From DASYQD01 sp963837455 (GTDB lineage Bacteria; Acidobacteriota; Thermoanaerobaculia; Multivoradales; JAIOJS01): DNA of 64,000 bases. Positions within the stretch are counted from its first letter, which is position 1, and every line of letters begins with the position of its first letter. Position numbers and translations under genes: made by a program. The DNA lies in the NCBI GenBank assembly GCA_963837455.1, contig CAWINM010000006.1, positions 186,001-250,000 of the forward strand, written 5' to 3'. Below, piece after piece: positions 1 through 8,940 of this stretch. The notes under the pieces were generated by a model that worked only from the letters and a program-made list of their open reading frames with translations, did not search any database and was not told the DNA's origin.

Positions 1-405
1 CTCGACGAGCGCGCCGAAGAGCAGGCGGTCGACCTTGGTCCAGGGCTCGCGCCCGGCCTGGATGCGGCCGCGCAGCGACTGCACCCAGCGGTTGGGCCGG
101 CGGCCTGCCGTCGGGTAGCCGCGGTGGTGGAGGATGCGAACGACGCGCCGGAAGTGCTGGACCTCCTCGAGCGCCAGGGCCGCGGCCTGCTCGACGAGCT
201 CGTGGTCCTCGGGGTAGTGCGCCGCGAGCGACAGCGCGAAAGCCGCTACCTGCTGCTCGCAGACCGCGTGGTCGGCCAGGAAGATCGGCAGCTGCGCGGC
301 CGCCAAGACGGCCCACGAGTCGCGCGTCGGCACCGCGAGGGGCAGGACGGTGAGGACGGCGGCGATCGCTCGGGGATCGGGGCGCGGGGAGGTCGTTCGA
401 GCCAC
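1..405 (-). CDS. miaE: MiaE-like tRNA hydroxylase (N-terminal part)
   Basis: The frame is open from a GTG at 405 to the window edge, giving 135 residues; the C-terminus lies outside the window. It resembles tRNA-(2-methylthio-N6-isopentenyladenosine-37) hydroxylase, a non-heme di-iron enzyme that hydroxylates the modified adenosine next to the tRNA anticodon. Visible family-like signatures are DHAVCEQQ (about residues 44-51), LALEEVQHFRRVV (an Glu-x-x-His iron-ligand type segment) and VDRLLFGALVE at the window edge, where the family continues with an Ala-Arg-Ser-Cys-Glu-Arg segment. No in-frame ATG exists nearby, so GTG is taken as the start. Family match is from memory of the motifs; other ferritin-like di-iron proteins are the alternative. 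Confidence 0.72.
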   Translation of the reverse strand, partial: MARTTSPRPDPRAIAAVLTVLPLAVPTRDSWAVLAAAQLPIFLADHAVCEQQVAAFALSLAAHYPEDHELVEQAAALALEEVQHFRRVVRILHHRGYPTAGRRPNRWVQSLRGRIQAGREPWTKVDRLLFGALVE

Positions 406-670
406 GGCGGATTGTAAACATCCGAGGGGTGGGCGCCGAGGTGTCGGAGCTCCGCGGCGGCGGCACCGCCGAAAGGCATGCCACCCAGCTGTTGGAGTGC
501 TGCTGGCGGACAGGCCGCAGGAGGTCCGCGACGCGTGGTCGGCGTTGGAGCGACGGCCGCGAGAGCCGAGGTGTCGACGAGCCACCCCGGGGGGGCTCCG
601 GAGCCACCCGCGAGAGGGCGGCCACGGCCAGGGCAGAACGGGCCGGCGGAGGGTGCGGGCCAGGGGGACG

Positions 671-900
671 TCGTTCGGATGGAGGACGGCCCTGCTCTAC
701 GTCGGCCTCGGCCTGGCGGTGGCGATCGCGGCGGGCTGGGTGATCGGGCGCCTGCGCATGGAGAGGCACCTGCAAGGCTGGGTGCGCGACATCCCGCGCG
801 TGCCGGCAGTGGCCGTCGACACCGGAGCGACCCTCGGCGAGCGCGTGGGCGCCGGCTTCGCCAGCGTGCGGGAGATCGTCGGCAAGGTGTGGCCCCCGTC
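671..900 (+). pseudogene. Fragment of an ArsP/DUF318-type permease
   Basis: A segment of about 75 codons reads FGWRTALLYVGLGLAVAIAA (one membrane span), then VIGRLRME, and ends in TLGERV and VREIVGKVW. These are the spacing and motifs seen in the middle of ArsP-like (DUF318) permeases, which export organoarsenicals or similar solutes. No start codon context, upstream helices or downstream helices are found in any frame nearby, so this is a relic of about one fifth of a gene. The surrounding 406-1055 holds no other coding stretch I can support. Family call is by eye. Confidence 0.5.
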
Positions 901-1055
901 GAGACCGACCGGCAGGTGGCCGAGCACCTGCGCCGGGTGCCGGTCACCAGGCTCTGCCCTGCCGAGCTCGAGCCGGTGGCTCTCGGCGTGCGTGGCACGG
1001 CACGCGGGCCGCGCCTCGCGGCGACGGCGAGCGGCCGTGCTAGCCTCGCGCGACC

Positions 1056-1346
1056 GTGAAGACAGAGTCGTTTCGGTTGCTGGGAGTGGCGCTGGCGCTG
1101 GCCCTTTAGGGCTGTGCCACGCGGCCGTTCGGGCCGCACGCGGTGGCGCCGGCGCGCCTGGGCTACAGCGAGTCGATCGTGCGCTCGGCGGACGAGCAGA
1201 TGCTGCTCAACATCGGTCGCGTCGCTCGTGCTGCTCGGCCTCACGGCGGCGTCGTGGGTGCTGCGATCGCCGAGCAGGGCGATGCGCGACCGCCAGCCGT
1301 GCCCCGGCTCGCCGATCGCCGCAGCCCGCGGGATGAGCCGGCCTAG
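1056..1346 (+). pseudogene. Degenerate lipoprotein gene with stop codon at the lipobox
   Basis: From GTG 1056 the frame encodes a lipoprotein-type signal peptide, VKTESFRLLGVALALAL, then an in-frame TAG at 1107-1109, then GCATRPFGP. The stop therefore sits directly before the Gly-Cys of the lipobox. After it the frame stays open through LGYSESIVRSADEQMLLNI, a segment that looks like the start of a mature envelope lipoprotein. Beyond about 1215 the reading becomes arginine-rich and unlike a protein. I read it as a lipoprotein gene inactivated by a nonsense mutation and truncation. A stop read through or a sequencing error is possible but would not rescue the lost C-terminus. The product family is not recognised with certainty. 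Confidence 0.45.
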
Positions 1347-4300
1347 CTCCCGCTCGTCGACCCGCCTCCGCGGCCCGGCCCCATGACCTCCTCGCCATGG
1401 GCCTCGAGGAACGCGGCGTCGAGCACCTCGCGCACCTTGGCGGCGAGGCCGGCCAGCGAGAAGGGCTTCTGCAGGAAGGCCACCTCCGCGGCCACCACGC
1501 CGTGGCGGACGAGCGCGTCGTCGACGTAGCCGCTCATGAGCAGCACGGCGAGGCGGGGGTGGCGGGCGCGCAGGACGTCGGCGAGCTCGCGCCCGCTCAT
1601 GTCGGGCATCACCAGGTCGGTCACCAGCAGGTCGATGGCGTCGCCGCGCTCCTCGGCGATCGCCAGCGCCTCGCGGCCGTTGGTGGCGGCGAGCACGCCA
1701 TAGCCGCGGCTCTCGAGCGCGATGCGGGCCACGCGCCGCACCCCCGATTCATCCTCCACCAGCAGCACGGTCTCGCGGCCGCGCGCCTCGGGAGCCGCGG
1801 CCATCGGCTGGCCCTCCTGCTGCGCCGGCGGTGCGACCTGCGGCAGGTAGATCGTGAAGGCGGCGCCGGCCCCTTCTTCGCTCGCCACCTCGATGTGGCC
1901 CTCGCTCTGCTTGACGATGCCGAAGACGGTGGCGAGGCCGAGCCCGGTACCGGTCCCCTGCGCCTTGGTGGTGAAGAAGGGTTCGAAGACGTGCTTGCGC
2001 ACGGCGGCGCTCATGCCGCAGCCGGTGTCGCGCACCACCAGGCGCGCATAGCGCCCAGGAGCGATGTCGGCGTGGCGGCGGCACTGCTCGGCATCGAGAT
2101 CCACGGCGTCGCTGGTCAGGCTCAACCGCCCGCCCCGCGGCATGGCGTCCCGCGCATTGACGGCGAGGTTGACGATCACCTGCTCGAGCTGTCCCGGATC
2201 GGCGAGCACGTGTCCGGCGGCAGGCGACAGCTGGCAGACGAGCGTCACGTCCTCGCCGATCAAGCGGCGGAGCATCGCCTCGACGCGCTTCACCACCGTG
2301 CTCACGGCGATGACCCGCGGCGCCAACACCTGCGTGCGACTGAACGCCAGCAGCTGCCGGGTGAGCGCGGCGGCGCGCTCCGCCGCTTCGCGGATCTCGC
2401 CGAGGAGGAGCCGCCCCGAGGCGTCCGGCGGCAGGGCCCGCGACAGCAGCTCGCCGTTGCCGCTGATGACGGTGAGGATGTTGTTGAAGTCGTGCGCCAC
2501 GCCGCCGGCCAGCCTGCCGATCGCCTCGAGCTTGTGCGCCACGCGCAGCTGCTCCTCGAGCTGCACGCGCGCGGTGACATCCGTCCACGAGCCGACCACC
2601 TCCGTCGGCCGACCCTCGGCGTCACGGAGGAGGCGCTTCTCGTCGCGCACCCACACGTAGCCACCGTCGCAGCGCCGGACGCGGAACTCGATGACCTGGT
2701 GGTCGCTCTCGTAGGGCACCGCGTGGGCGGCCCGCACGCGCTCGCGGTCGTCGGGGTGGAGGTGGTCCATCCACCACCCGAGGTGCGAAGCTTCGCCGGC
2801 GCTCCAGCCCGTCATGCGCTCGAGGTTGCCGCCATGCCACACCAGCTTCAACCCCTCGGGGTCGACCCGCAGCGCGTAGATCACCGCCGGGCTGCCGGAG
2901 ACGAACCGCTGCACGGTCTCCTCGGCGCGGCGGCGCTCGACGAACAGGCCGAGCAGGCGGCCGATCGAGTCGAACACCTCGATCAGGCCCGGCTCGGGCT
3001 CGTTCATCGCGGGGCCGAGGAGCTCCACCACACCGATCACCTCGTCCCCGAGCTGCACCGGGAAGCCGATGGCGCTGTGCAGCCCGATCGCCGCCGCCAC
3101 CTCACGGCGATGGAACGAGGCATCGGCGGCGAAGTCGCGCAGAAAGCAGGTCTTGCCGCGCGCCCGGACCGCGCCGGGGAACCCCTGGCCGGGGGCGAGG
3201 GACAGCTCGCGAGTCTGGCGGGCCAAGGCCCCGGCGTCGATGGCCTCGGTCGCCCAGTGCTCGACGCAGCGCAAGCCACCGTGGCCACCGTCGAGTGCCC
3301 ACAAGGTGCCGAACTGCCAGCCCTCGGCCCGCCCGATCGCCGCCAGCACCCGCGGCGCCGCCTCGGCCAGCGAGGCCGACTCGGCGAGCACCCGGCTCAC
3401 CTCGGCCTGGATCTTCGAGCGCCGCTCGGCAACGACGCGGCCGGTGACGTCACGATCCATGCCGCGGTAGCCGCGGAACTCCCCGGCGGGGCCGAAGAAG
3501 GGCACGCCGCTGCTCTCGAGCACCACCAGGCGACCGCTCTTGTGGCGGTTGACGTTGAGCAGCGCGGCGAACGGCTGTCGCTGCGCCGCCACCGCCTCGA
3601 AGGCGCCGCGCACCCGTTCCGCCTCCTCCGCCGGCATCAGCGAGAAGGGGGTGCGCCCGATCACCTCCTCGGGCTCGTAGCCGAGCAGCTGGCGCACGCG
3701 TGGGCTGACGAAGGTGTAGCGCCCTTCGGCATCCACCTCCCAGATCCAGTCGAAGGTGGTCTCGGTGAGGGCCCGGAAGTGGGCCTCGCTCTCGGCCAGC
3801 TGCTCGACGTTGCGCTTGCGCTCGGTGATGTCCTGGCTGAAGATGACGATCCCCGCCACTTCGCCGCTGCCGTCGCGCCAGGGCCGGAGCTCCCAGCGCA
3901 ACCATTGCACCGAGCCGTCGGCGCGCTCGAAGCGGTCCTCGTCGGAGCGCACCACCTCGCCGGCGAGGGCTCGGCGGTGGAGCGCCTTCCACTCGTCGCC
4001 GATCTCGGGGAAGACGTCGTAGTGCGAGCGCCCCAGCAGGGGCTCACCCTCGCCGATGCCGTAGTCGCTGCGCCAGCGGCGGCTGGCGCTGACGTAGCGC
4101 ATATCGCGATCGAACATCGCCAGGGCGACGGGCGCGTGCTCGATGAACAGGCGCAGGCGCTCCTCGCTCTGTCGCAGCGCCTCGGCGGTGGCACGCACCT
4201 CGGTGACGTCACGCGCCACGCCCAACACGCCCAGCACGCGGCCATTGGGGTCGCGCATCGGCGTCTTGATCGTCTCGAGCAGGCCGCGGGTGCCGTCGGC

Positions 4301-5659
4301 GGCGTAGGTCACCCACTCCTCGTTGACCGACGGGACACCGGCGGCGATCGCCTGGCGGTCGTGGAAGCGGAACGAGTCCGCCAGCTCGCGGTCGACGAAG
4401 TCGTAGTCGGTGCGCCCCGCGATCTTGCCCTCCTTCACGCCCATGAAGCGATCGAAGGCGGGGTTGGAGTCGAGGAAGACTCCCTCCGGGTCCTTCAACC
4501 AGACCAGGTCGGGGATGGTGTCGAGCAGCGTGCGCAGGCGCCAACGCTCCGCTGCGAGAGCCTCCTCCGCGGCCACCCGCGCGGTGACGTCCTGGATCGA
4601 GCCCCGCACGCGCACCACGCAGCCGTCGCGGACCTCCGGGTGGCAGATCGTCCGCACCCGTTTGGCGATGCCCTGGGCGGAAATCAGCTCGAGCTCGAGA
4701 TCGTAGGGGGTGCCGTCACCGATGGCCGCCGCCACCGCCGCCTCGATGCGCGCCCGCGACTCGCCACGATAGAAGGTCAGCCCGAGCTTCGCGTTCACCG
4801 GCGCGGCCGGATCGCAGTCGTGGATGCGGGCGCTCTCGGCGGTCCAGCTCCCTTCCCCGGTCGCCGGATCGAACTCCCAGCCGCCGACATGGGCGACCTC
4901 GCCCGCCTCGCGCAGCATGGCCTCCTGGTGTCGCAGCTGCGCCTCGGCGCGTTTGCGTTCGGAGATGTCGCGCATGGTGACGTGGACGGCGGGCCGCCCC
5001 TGGTCGAAAAAGGGGGCCGCGGCCACCTCGACGTCCACCACGGTGCCATCGAGACGGACGATTCGCTGCTCCGCGGGCGGCGCCGGCTGCGAGGTCTCGA
5101 GCATCCGGCGGATACGCTCGCGCACCGGCGCGTGGAACTCGGGGTGGATGAGCTCGAAGGGCGATCGGCCTAGCAGCTGGTCCGCGCGCTCGGCGCCGAA
5201 CAGGCGCAGACACGCCGGGTTGACGAGGACCACCCGGTCTTCGCGGTTGACGAAGAGGGCGTCGATGGAGGTATCCACCACCGCCGCGTAGCGGGCCATG
5301 CTCTCCCGCGCTTCCCGCTCGGCGAGGGCGAGGCTGTGGCGGGTCGAGCGCATCGAGCGCTCCGACTCGCGCCATCCCCGCTCGGCCCGCACGCGGTCGG
5401 TGACGTTCTGGAAGACCGCCACGAAGCAGCCCGGCTCGGGGCGGAAGGCCGAGATCGAGAACCAGATGCCCAGCTCGGGGACGAAGGTGTCGAGCCGCGC
5501 CGGCTCCCCGGAGTCCACCACCCGCCCGTAGGCCGCGAAGAGCTCGGGATTCTGCTGCCGGAGGTTGGGAAGGACCTCGCTGACCCGGCGGCCGACCACG
5601 TCCGAGAGACCGGTCAGGCGCTCGAAGGCAGGGTTGACCTCGAGGTAGACCCAGTCCAC
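1343..5659 (-). CDS. Multi-PAS/GAF hybrid sensor histidine kinase
   Basis: The 1438-residue open frame carries six tandem PAS/PAC units (about residues 1-750), a GAF domain (about 760-915), a seventh PAS (about 925-1040), a HisKA/HATPase kinase core and a C-terminal receiver domain. The phosphorylatable His is in GGVAHDFNN (about 1056). The ATP-binding boxes are NLAVNARDAMP, DTGCGM and GTGLGLA. The receiver Asp is in LLVTDLVMPDMSG (about 1348) and its Lys in FLQKPFS. There are no membrane segments, so it should sense cytoplasmic signals and pass phosphate internally to the receiver. The GTG at 5659 is probably not the true start: in another frame, MLDGCAYCRMI (ATG at 5709) continues the PAS domain upstream, which needs one extra T in the TTT near 5680. 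Partner regulator unknown. Confidence 0.9.
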   Translation of the reverse strand: MDWVYLEVNPAFERLTGLSDVVGRRVSEVLPNLRQQNPELFAAYGRVVDSGEPARLDTFVPELGIWFSISAFRPEPGCFVAVFQNVTDRVRAERGWRESERSMRSTRHSLALAEREARESMARYAAVVDTSIDALFVNREDRVVLVNPACLRLFGAERADQLLGRSPFELIHPEFHAPVRERIRRMLETSQPAPPAEQRIVRLDGTVVDVEVAAAPFFDQGRPAVHVTMRDISERKRAEAQLRHQEAMLREAGEVAHVGGWEFDPATGEGSWTAESARIHDCDPAAPVNAKLGLTFYRGESRARIEAAVAAAIGDGTPYDLELELISAQGIAKRVRTICHPEVRDGCVVRVRGSIQDVTARVAAEEALAAERWRLRTLLDTIPDLVWLKDPEGVFLDSNPAFDRFMGVKEGKIAGRTDYDFVDRELADSFRFHDRQAIAAGVPSVNEEWVTYAADGTRGLLETIKTPMRDPNGRVLGVLGVARDVTEVRATAEALRQSEERLRLFIEHAPVALAMFDRDMRYVSASRRWRSDYGIGEGEPLLGRSHYDVFPEIGDEWKALHRRALAGEVVRSDEDRFERADGSVQWLRWELRPWRDGSGEVAGIVIFSQDITERKRNVEQLAESEAHFRALTETTFDWIWEVDAEGRYTFVSPRVRQLLGYEPEEVIGRTPFSLMPAEEAERVRGAFEAVAAQRQPFAALLNVNRHKSGRLVVLESSGVPFFGPAGEFRGYRGMDRDVTGRVVAERRSKIQAEVSRVLAESASLAEAAPRVLAAIGRAEGWQFGTLWALDGGHGGLRCVEHWATEAIDAGALARQTRELSLAPGQGFPGAVRARGKTCFLRDFAADASFHRREVAAAIGLHSAIGFPVQLGDEVIGVVELLGPAMNEPEPGLIEVFDSIGRLLGLFVERRRAEETVQRFVSGSPAVIYALRVDPEGLKLVWHGGNLERMTGWSAGEASHLGWWMDHLHPDDRERVRAAHAVPYESDHQVIEFRVRRCDGGYVWVRDEKRLLRDAEGRPTEVVGSWTDVTARVQLEEQLRVAHKLEAIGRLAGGVAHDFNNILTVISGNGELLSRALPPDASGRLLLGEIREAAERAAALTRQLLAFSRTQVLAPRVIAVSTVVKRVEAMLRRLIGEDVTLVCQLSPAAGHVLADPGQLEQVIVNLAVNARDAMPRGGRLSLTSDAVDLDAEQCRRHADIAPGRYARLVVRDTGCGMSAAVRKHVFEPFFTTKAQGTGTGLGLATVFGIVKQSEGHIEVASEEGAGAAFTIYLPQVAPPAQQEGQPMAAAPEARGRETVLLVEDESGVRRVARIALESRGYGVLAATNGREALAIAEERGDAIDLLVTDLVMPDMSGRELADVLRARHPRLAVLLMSGYVDDALVRHGVVAAEVAFLQKPFSLAGLAAKVREVLDAAFLEAHGEEVMGPGRGGGSTSGS

Positions 5660-5709
5660 GGGCTGCCCGTGGTCGAAATCATCCGGCAGTAAGCACAGCC
5701 GTCGAGCAT

Positions 5710-6039
5710 CGCCTCGAAGAGGCCGCGACAGGTCGCCCGATCGCCAGGCAGGGTCGCCCCTCCTCGATCGGTCGGAGGGGCACAGCGGCGTCGCCGGCGA
5801 CCTTCACCGAACCGTCAGGTCCGGTGGGCGCACTGCTCGGAGGTCGGCGCGCGGCGGCGATAGTCGTCCCCTCTTGCCCGCGGGCACCCCTCGGGGGGGA
5901 GTCGCGAACGAAACATGTTCCCGCCCCGGCGCCGCCGACTTCCACACCCCGACGAGCGGGCAGATCCCCACCCGCGAGGGTGAGGAGCAACCCCCGGGAG
6001 ACCCCACCAGGCGGGGCGCCACCGCCCCGCTTCGACCCC
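5710..6039. other. Intergenic, no gene seen
   Basis: About 330 bases between the sensor kinase start and the stop of the secreted protein gene. Open frames here have no start context or recognisable composition. I see no clear promoter or terminator. Confidence 0.4.
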
Positions 6040-7122
6040 TCAGCTCGCGGCGGCGAGATCGATGATGCTCTGGTTCTTCCCCGCGGCGCCGGCGTAGAGC
6101 TTGATGCAGGAGGTGCCCGTGCAGCTGCCCCGCAGGTCGATGAGCTCGAGGACGAACGGCTGGTCGGTCATGCTCGCCGCGAACAACCAGAAGTGACCGT
6201 TCACGGCGTGCCCGTCGAGCAGCTTGACGGTGATCTCCATGTTCGAGCTGGCGAAGAACCAGAAGTAACCGGACTGGTCGGAGACCTGGACGGCGGCCGC
6301 GTCCTGACCGCCGACGATCGCGCCGCCGTCGAGCACCGCGCCGCGGAGCACCTTGACCTCGAAGGCACCGCCGTCGAGGAGCAGGCCCTTGGCGGGCTCG
6401 GACACCGCGAACGACGCGGTCGCCTCGCTGCCGCCGACGGCGAGGACGACCTGGTAGACACCCGGCGGGAGCTTCCCGAGGTCGAGGTTTGCGGCGTACG
6501 GCCCGGGAGGCACCGGCGAGATGCGCACGCCGACGGTCGAGATGTCGAACCGGTTGCCCGCCCTGGAGACGACGAACTGCGGATAGAGACCGAGGTTGAC
6601 GGGATCGCTGTCGATCGACGCGTGCACGATGACGTGATCGAGGCGGGTGGGAGAGGAGGGCGATAGGTGGAGGGCCGGGTGGGGGGCCGACACGCCCCCC
6701 TGATGGCCAGGGCTGACCTCGAAGACGAGCGAGGCGACCACCGTCCCCGAGCCGGCGCCCCCATTGCCGATCACCTCCACGGTGTAGGTTCCGGCGGTGA
6801 GGACGCCCAGCTCGTAGCTCACCTCGAACGGCGGCAGCCCCGCCGCGCAGGGCGGGAAGAGCCCGAGATAGCTGGTGTCGAGGGTGATCGTCCCCGCGGC
6901 GATCGTCGGCGCTCCACTGAAGGGGTTCGAGCAGTTGGTGATGGCGTGCAGGACCACCGCATCGTCAGCGGTCGGCGCCGCGGGGGTGACAGCCATGGAC
7001 TGCAGCTCCCCTACCTGGGCGAGGACAGGGAGCGAGCCCGCCAGGACGAGGCCCCCCGCCAGCAACAGCTGGTTGACGAATCGCGGCAGGAGCCCGCAAC
7101 CCCACACGCTCGGCTTCCACAT
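6040..7122 (-). CDS. Secreted protein with C-terminal FWFF-type domain
   Basis: A 360-residue protein starting at ATG 7122 behind an AAGGGGG ribosome site. Residues 1-35 form a signal peptide ending about LPVLAQ. The middle is beta-rich and Ig-like. The last 110 residues hold a domain with the pattern GAFEVKVL ... SGYFWFFASSNMEITVKLLDG ... NGHFWLFAASMTD, which recurs, in diverged form, in the gene ending at 11164 in this window. This domain is familiar from secreted proteins of Acidobacteriota, where its function is unknown. Two cysteines (CTGTSC) near the end could form a disulfide. Likely exported and surface-associated; no enzymatic motif is visible. Confidence 0.8.
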   Translation of the reverse strand: MWKPSVWGCGLLPRFVNQLLLAGGLVLAGSLPVLAQVGELQSMAVTPAAPTADDAVVLHAITNCSNPFSGAPTIAAGTITLDTSYLGLFPPCAAGLPPFEVSYELGVLTAGTYTVEVIGNGGAGSGTVVASLVFEVSPGHQGGVSAPHPALHLSPSSPTRLDHVIVHASIDSDPVNLGLYPQFVVSRAGNRFDISTVGVRISPVPPGPYAANLDLGKLPPGVYQVVLAVGGSEATASFAVSEPAKGLLLDGGAFEVKVLRGAVLDGGAIVGGQDAAAVQVSDQSGYFWFFASSNMEITVKLLDGHAVNGHFWLFAASMTDQPFVLELIDLRGSCTGTSCIKLYAGAAGKNQSIIDLAAAS

Positions 7123-7356
7123 GCTCGTCCCCCTTGTGAGTTCCAGCCACCACCCTGGCCAGCAAATGTCATCCTAGCATAACAGTTGACGACCGCGCCG
7201 CAGGTACCCCCATCCTGTCTGGCGAGACGGCCCGGCCGCGCCCGCCTCGCGCGTGCCACCGCCCCCCGCTCGAGCGGCGCCGGTGGCGCATCGCTGTGCT
7301 ACGGTTTTCTTCGCCCACCTGTTCTGTTGACACGCCGTCCTCGAGGGAGGGGATCC

Positions 7357-8208
7357 ATGGCCGAGTACGCGCATCCCGAGGTTCTCGTCACCACACAGTG
7401 GGTCGCCGACCATCTCGGTGACTCCAAGGTCCATGTCCTCGAGGTCGACTACGACCCCTCCGGCGCCTACGAGCTCGGGCACATCCGCGGTGCCGCCCTC
7501 GTCGACTGGAAGCGCGACATCAACGACCAGGTGCGGCGCGACATCCTCTCGAAGGCCGACTTCGAGGCGTTGATGGGCCGCATCGGCGCCTCGCCGGGCG
7601 ACACCCTCGTGCTCTACGGCGACATGCGGAACTGGTTCGCCGCCTTCGCCTTCTGGACCTTCAAGATCTACGGGCACAAGGACGTCAGGATCATGAACGG
7701 CGGCCGCCGCAAATGGATCGACGAGGGGCGCGAGCTCGTCGAGGAGGAGCCGACCTTCACCGCCACCACCTATGCGGCGCGCGGCGCCGACCTCGGGCTG
7801 CGCGCCATGCTGCCGCAGGTGCTGTCGATCATCGGCCGCCCCGACGTCGCCCTCGTCGACGTGCGCTCGCCGGCCGAGTACTCGGGCGAGATCACGGCGC
7901 CTCCCGAGTACGCCAACGAGGCGGCGCAGCGCGGCGGCCACATTCCCGGCGCCGCGAACATCCCGTGGGCGCAGGCGATCCAGGACGACGACACCTTCAA
8001 GCCGGCCGACGCCCTGGCGGCGCTCTACGCCAGCAAGGGAGTGACGGCGGACAAGTCGGTCGTCGCCTACTGCCGCATCGGCGAGCGCTCGTCGCACACC
8101 TGGTTCGTGCTCAAGTACCTGCTCGGCTTCCCGGTGGTGCTCAACTACGACGGCTCGTGGAGCGAGTGGGGCAACGGCGTCGGCCTGCCGGTCGAGAAGA
8201 CCGCCTGA
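7357..8208 (+). CDS. Thiosulfate/3-mercaptopyruvate sulfurtransferase (rhodanese)
   Basis: The start is the ATG at 7357 behind GAGGGAGGGG; the frame is open further upstream but without this support. The 283-residue product has two rhodanese domains. The N-terminal one is inactive-type. The C-terminal one carries the active-site loop CRIGERS (Cys in AYCRIGERSS), followed by NYDGSWSEWGN, the pattern of actinobacterial-type CysA sulfurtransferases. It would move sulfane sulfur from thiosulfate or mercaptopyruvate to a thiol acceptor in the cytoplasm. It is followed at 3 bases by a TusA-like gene, then a DsrE-like gene and a NifS-like gene, so it likely feeds a persulfide relay. Confidence 0.9.
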   Translation: MAEYAHPEVLVTTQWVADHLGDSKVHVLEVDYDPSGAYELGHIRGAALVDWKRDINDQVRRDILSKADFEALMGRIGASPGDTLVLYGDMRNWFAAFAFWTFKIYGHKDVRIMNGGRRKWIDEGRELVEEEPTFTATTYAARGADLGLRAMLPQVLSIIGRPDVALVDVRSPAEYSGEITAPPEYANEAAQRGGHIPGAANIPWAQAIQDDDTFKPADALAALYASKGVTADKSVVAYCRIGERSSHTWFVLKYLLGFPVVLNYDGSWSEWGNGVGLPVEKTA

Positions 8209-8211
8209 GCG

Positions 8212-8463
8212 ATGGCCATCGCGGCGGCACGCGTGCTCGACCTCCGGAAGTCGGAGCAGGAGTGCGGCGACACCGCCCTCCAGCTGGTGCGCCGGGTGGT
8301 CAAGGAGATGGCACCGGGAGAGGTGCTGGAGGTCCTGGCCAACGTCCCGGAGCACACCTTCACCGTCCGCGCCTGGGCGCGCAAGACCGGCAAGCGGATC
8401 GTCGGGGACGCGAGCGAGGGCAAGGAGACTCGCATCCTGCTCGAGGTGCCGGCCGGTGGCTGA
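8212..8463 (+). CDS. TusA/SirA-like small sulfur-carrier-fold protein
   Basis: An 83-residue protein, three bases after the rhodanese stop. It has the length and the beta-alpha-beta layout of TusA: LDLRKSEQECGDTALQLVRRVVKEM followed by a strand VLANVPEHTFTVRAWARKTG and a final strand RILLEV. The canonical Cys-Pro-x-Pro of TusA is absent. One Cys (SEQECGD) occupies roughly the same place before helix 1. It overlaps the next gene by 8 bases. It may be a divergent sulfur carrier or a non-catalytic relative; the family call rests on size, fold pattern and context. Confidence 0.6.
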   Translation: MAIAAARVLDLRKSEQECGDTALQLVRRVVKEMAPGEVLEVLANVPEHTFTVRAWARKTGKRIVGDASEGKETRILLEVPAGG

Positions 8464-8827
8464 CTCGGTGGCGGTGATGATTGCCTCCGCAGGGGCGAGC
8501 AAGGTGGCCACCGCGCTCGACCTCCTGGGGGCGGCCATGGCCATGGAGATGGAGGCCCACGTCTACTTCACCGGCGACGCCATCGTCTGGCTGCGGGCGG
8601 GAGCTGCCGCGGCGACCCCCGAGGCGCAGGGCCTCACCCCGCAGGAGGTCGCCGCACGGCTGCGCGAGCTCAAGCAGGACGGCACGCTGGGCGTCTACGC
8701 CTGCTCGCGGGCGATGGCCACCCACGGCATCGCGCGCGACCAGCTCGCCGCCGAGGTCGACATGCCGTCGGGCTTCGCCTATTTCCTGAGCCTGGCGGCC
8801 GAGGCCACGATGACCTGGAGCTTCTGA
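8456..8827 (+). CDS. DsrE/DsrF-like protein
   Basis: A 123-residue protein starting at GTG 8456, overlapping the TusA-like gene. It has the DsrE-family pattern: an N-terminal strand, a segment AMAMEMEAHVYFTGDAIVWL, then GVYACSRAMATHG with a Cys at the position where DsrE proteins carry the sulfur-binding cysteine. DsrE-family proteins accept or relay persulfide sulfur in the cytoplasm. Gene order rhodanese, TusA-like, DsrE-like supports that role. Which DsrE subgroup it belongs to cannot be told by eye. Confidence 0.7.
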   Translation: MADSVAVMIASAGASKVATALDLLGAAMAMEMEAHVYFTGDAIVWLRAGAAAATPEAQGLTPQEVAARLRELKQDGTLGVYACSRAMATHGIARDQLAAEVDMPSGFAYFLSLAAEATMTWSF

Positions 8828-8940
8828 GCAGCGCGCGGCGGCGGCGTGCGTGTAAGCTAGGGAATTGACTCGAGCGGTCGGCCCCGAGGCTGGCGTGCGT
8901 CACGTCGTCTCGAGCCGCCATCCCGCGAGGGCTCCACGTC

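Noticed and set aside
530..600. Minus-strand segment LVDTSALAAV resembling the start of a PIN-domain toxin
   Set aside because: Only about ten residues match and the frame then runs into low-complexity sequence; chance is likely.
1397..5173. Plus-strand open frame of 1258 codons
   Set aside because: It is antisense to the multi-PAS kinase, His/Arg/Ala-rich, and has no family motifs; a GC-driven shadow.
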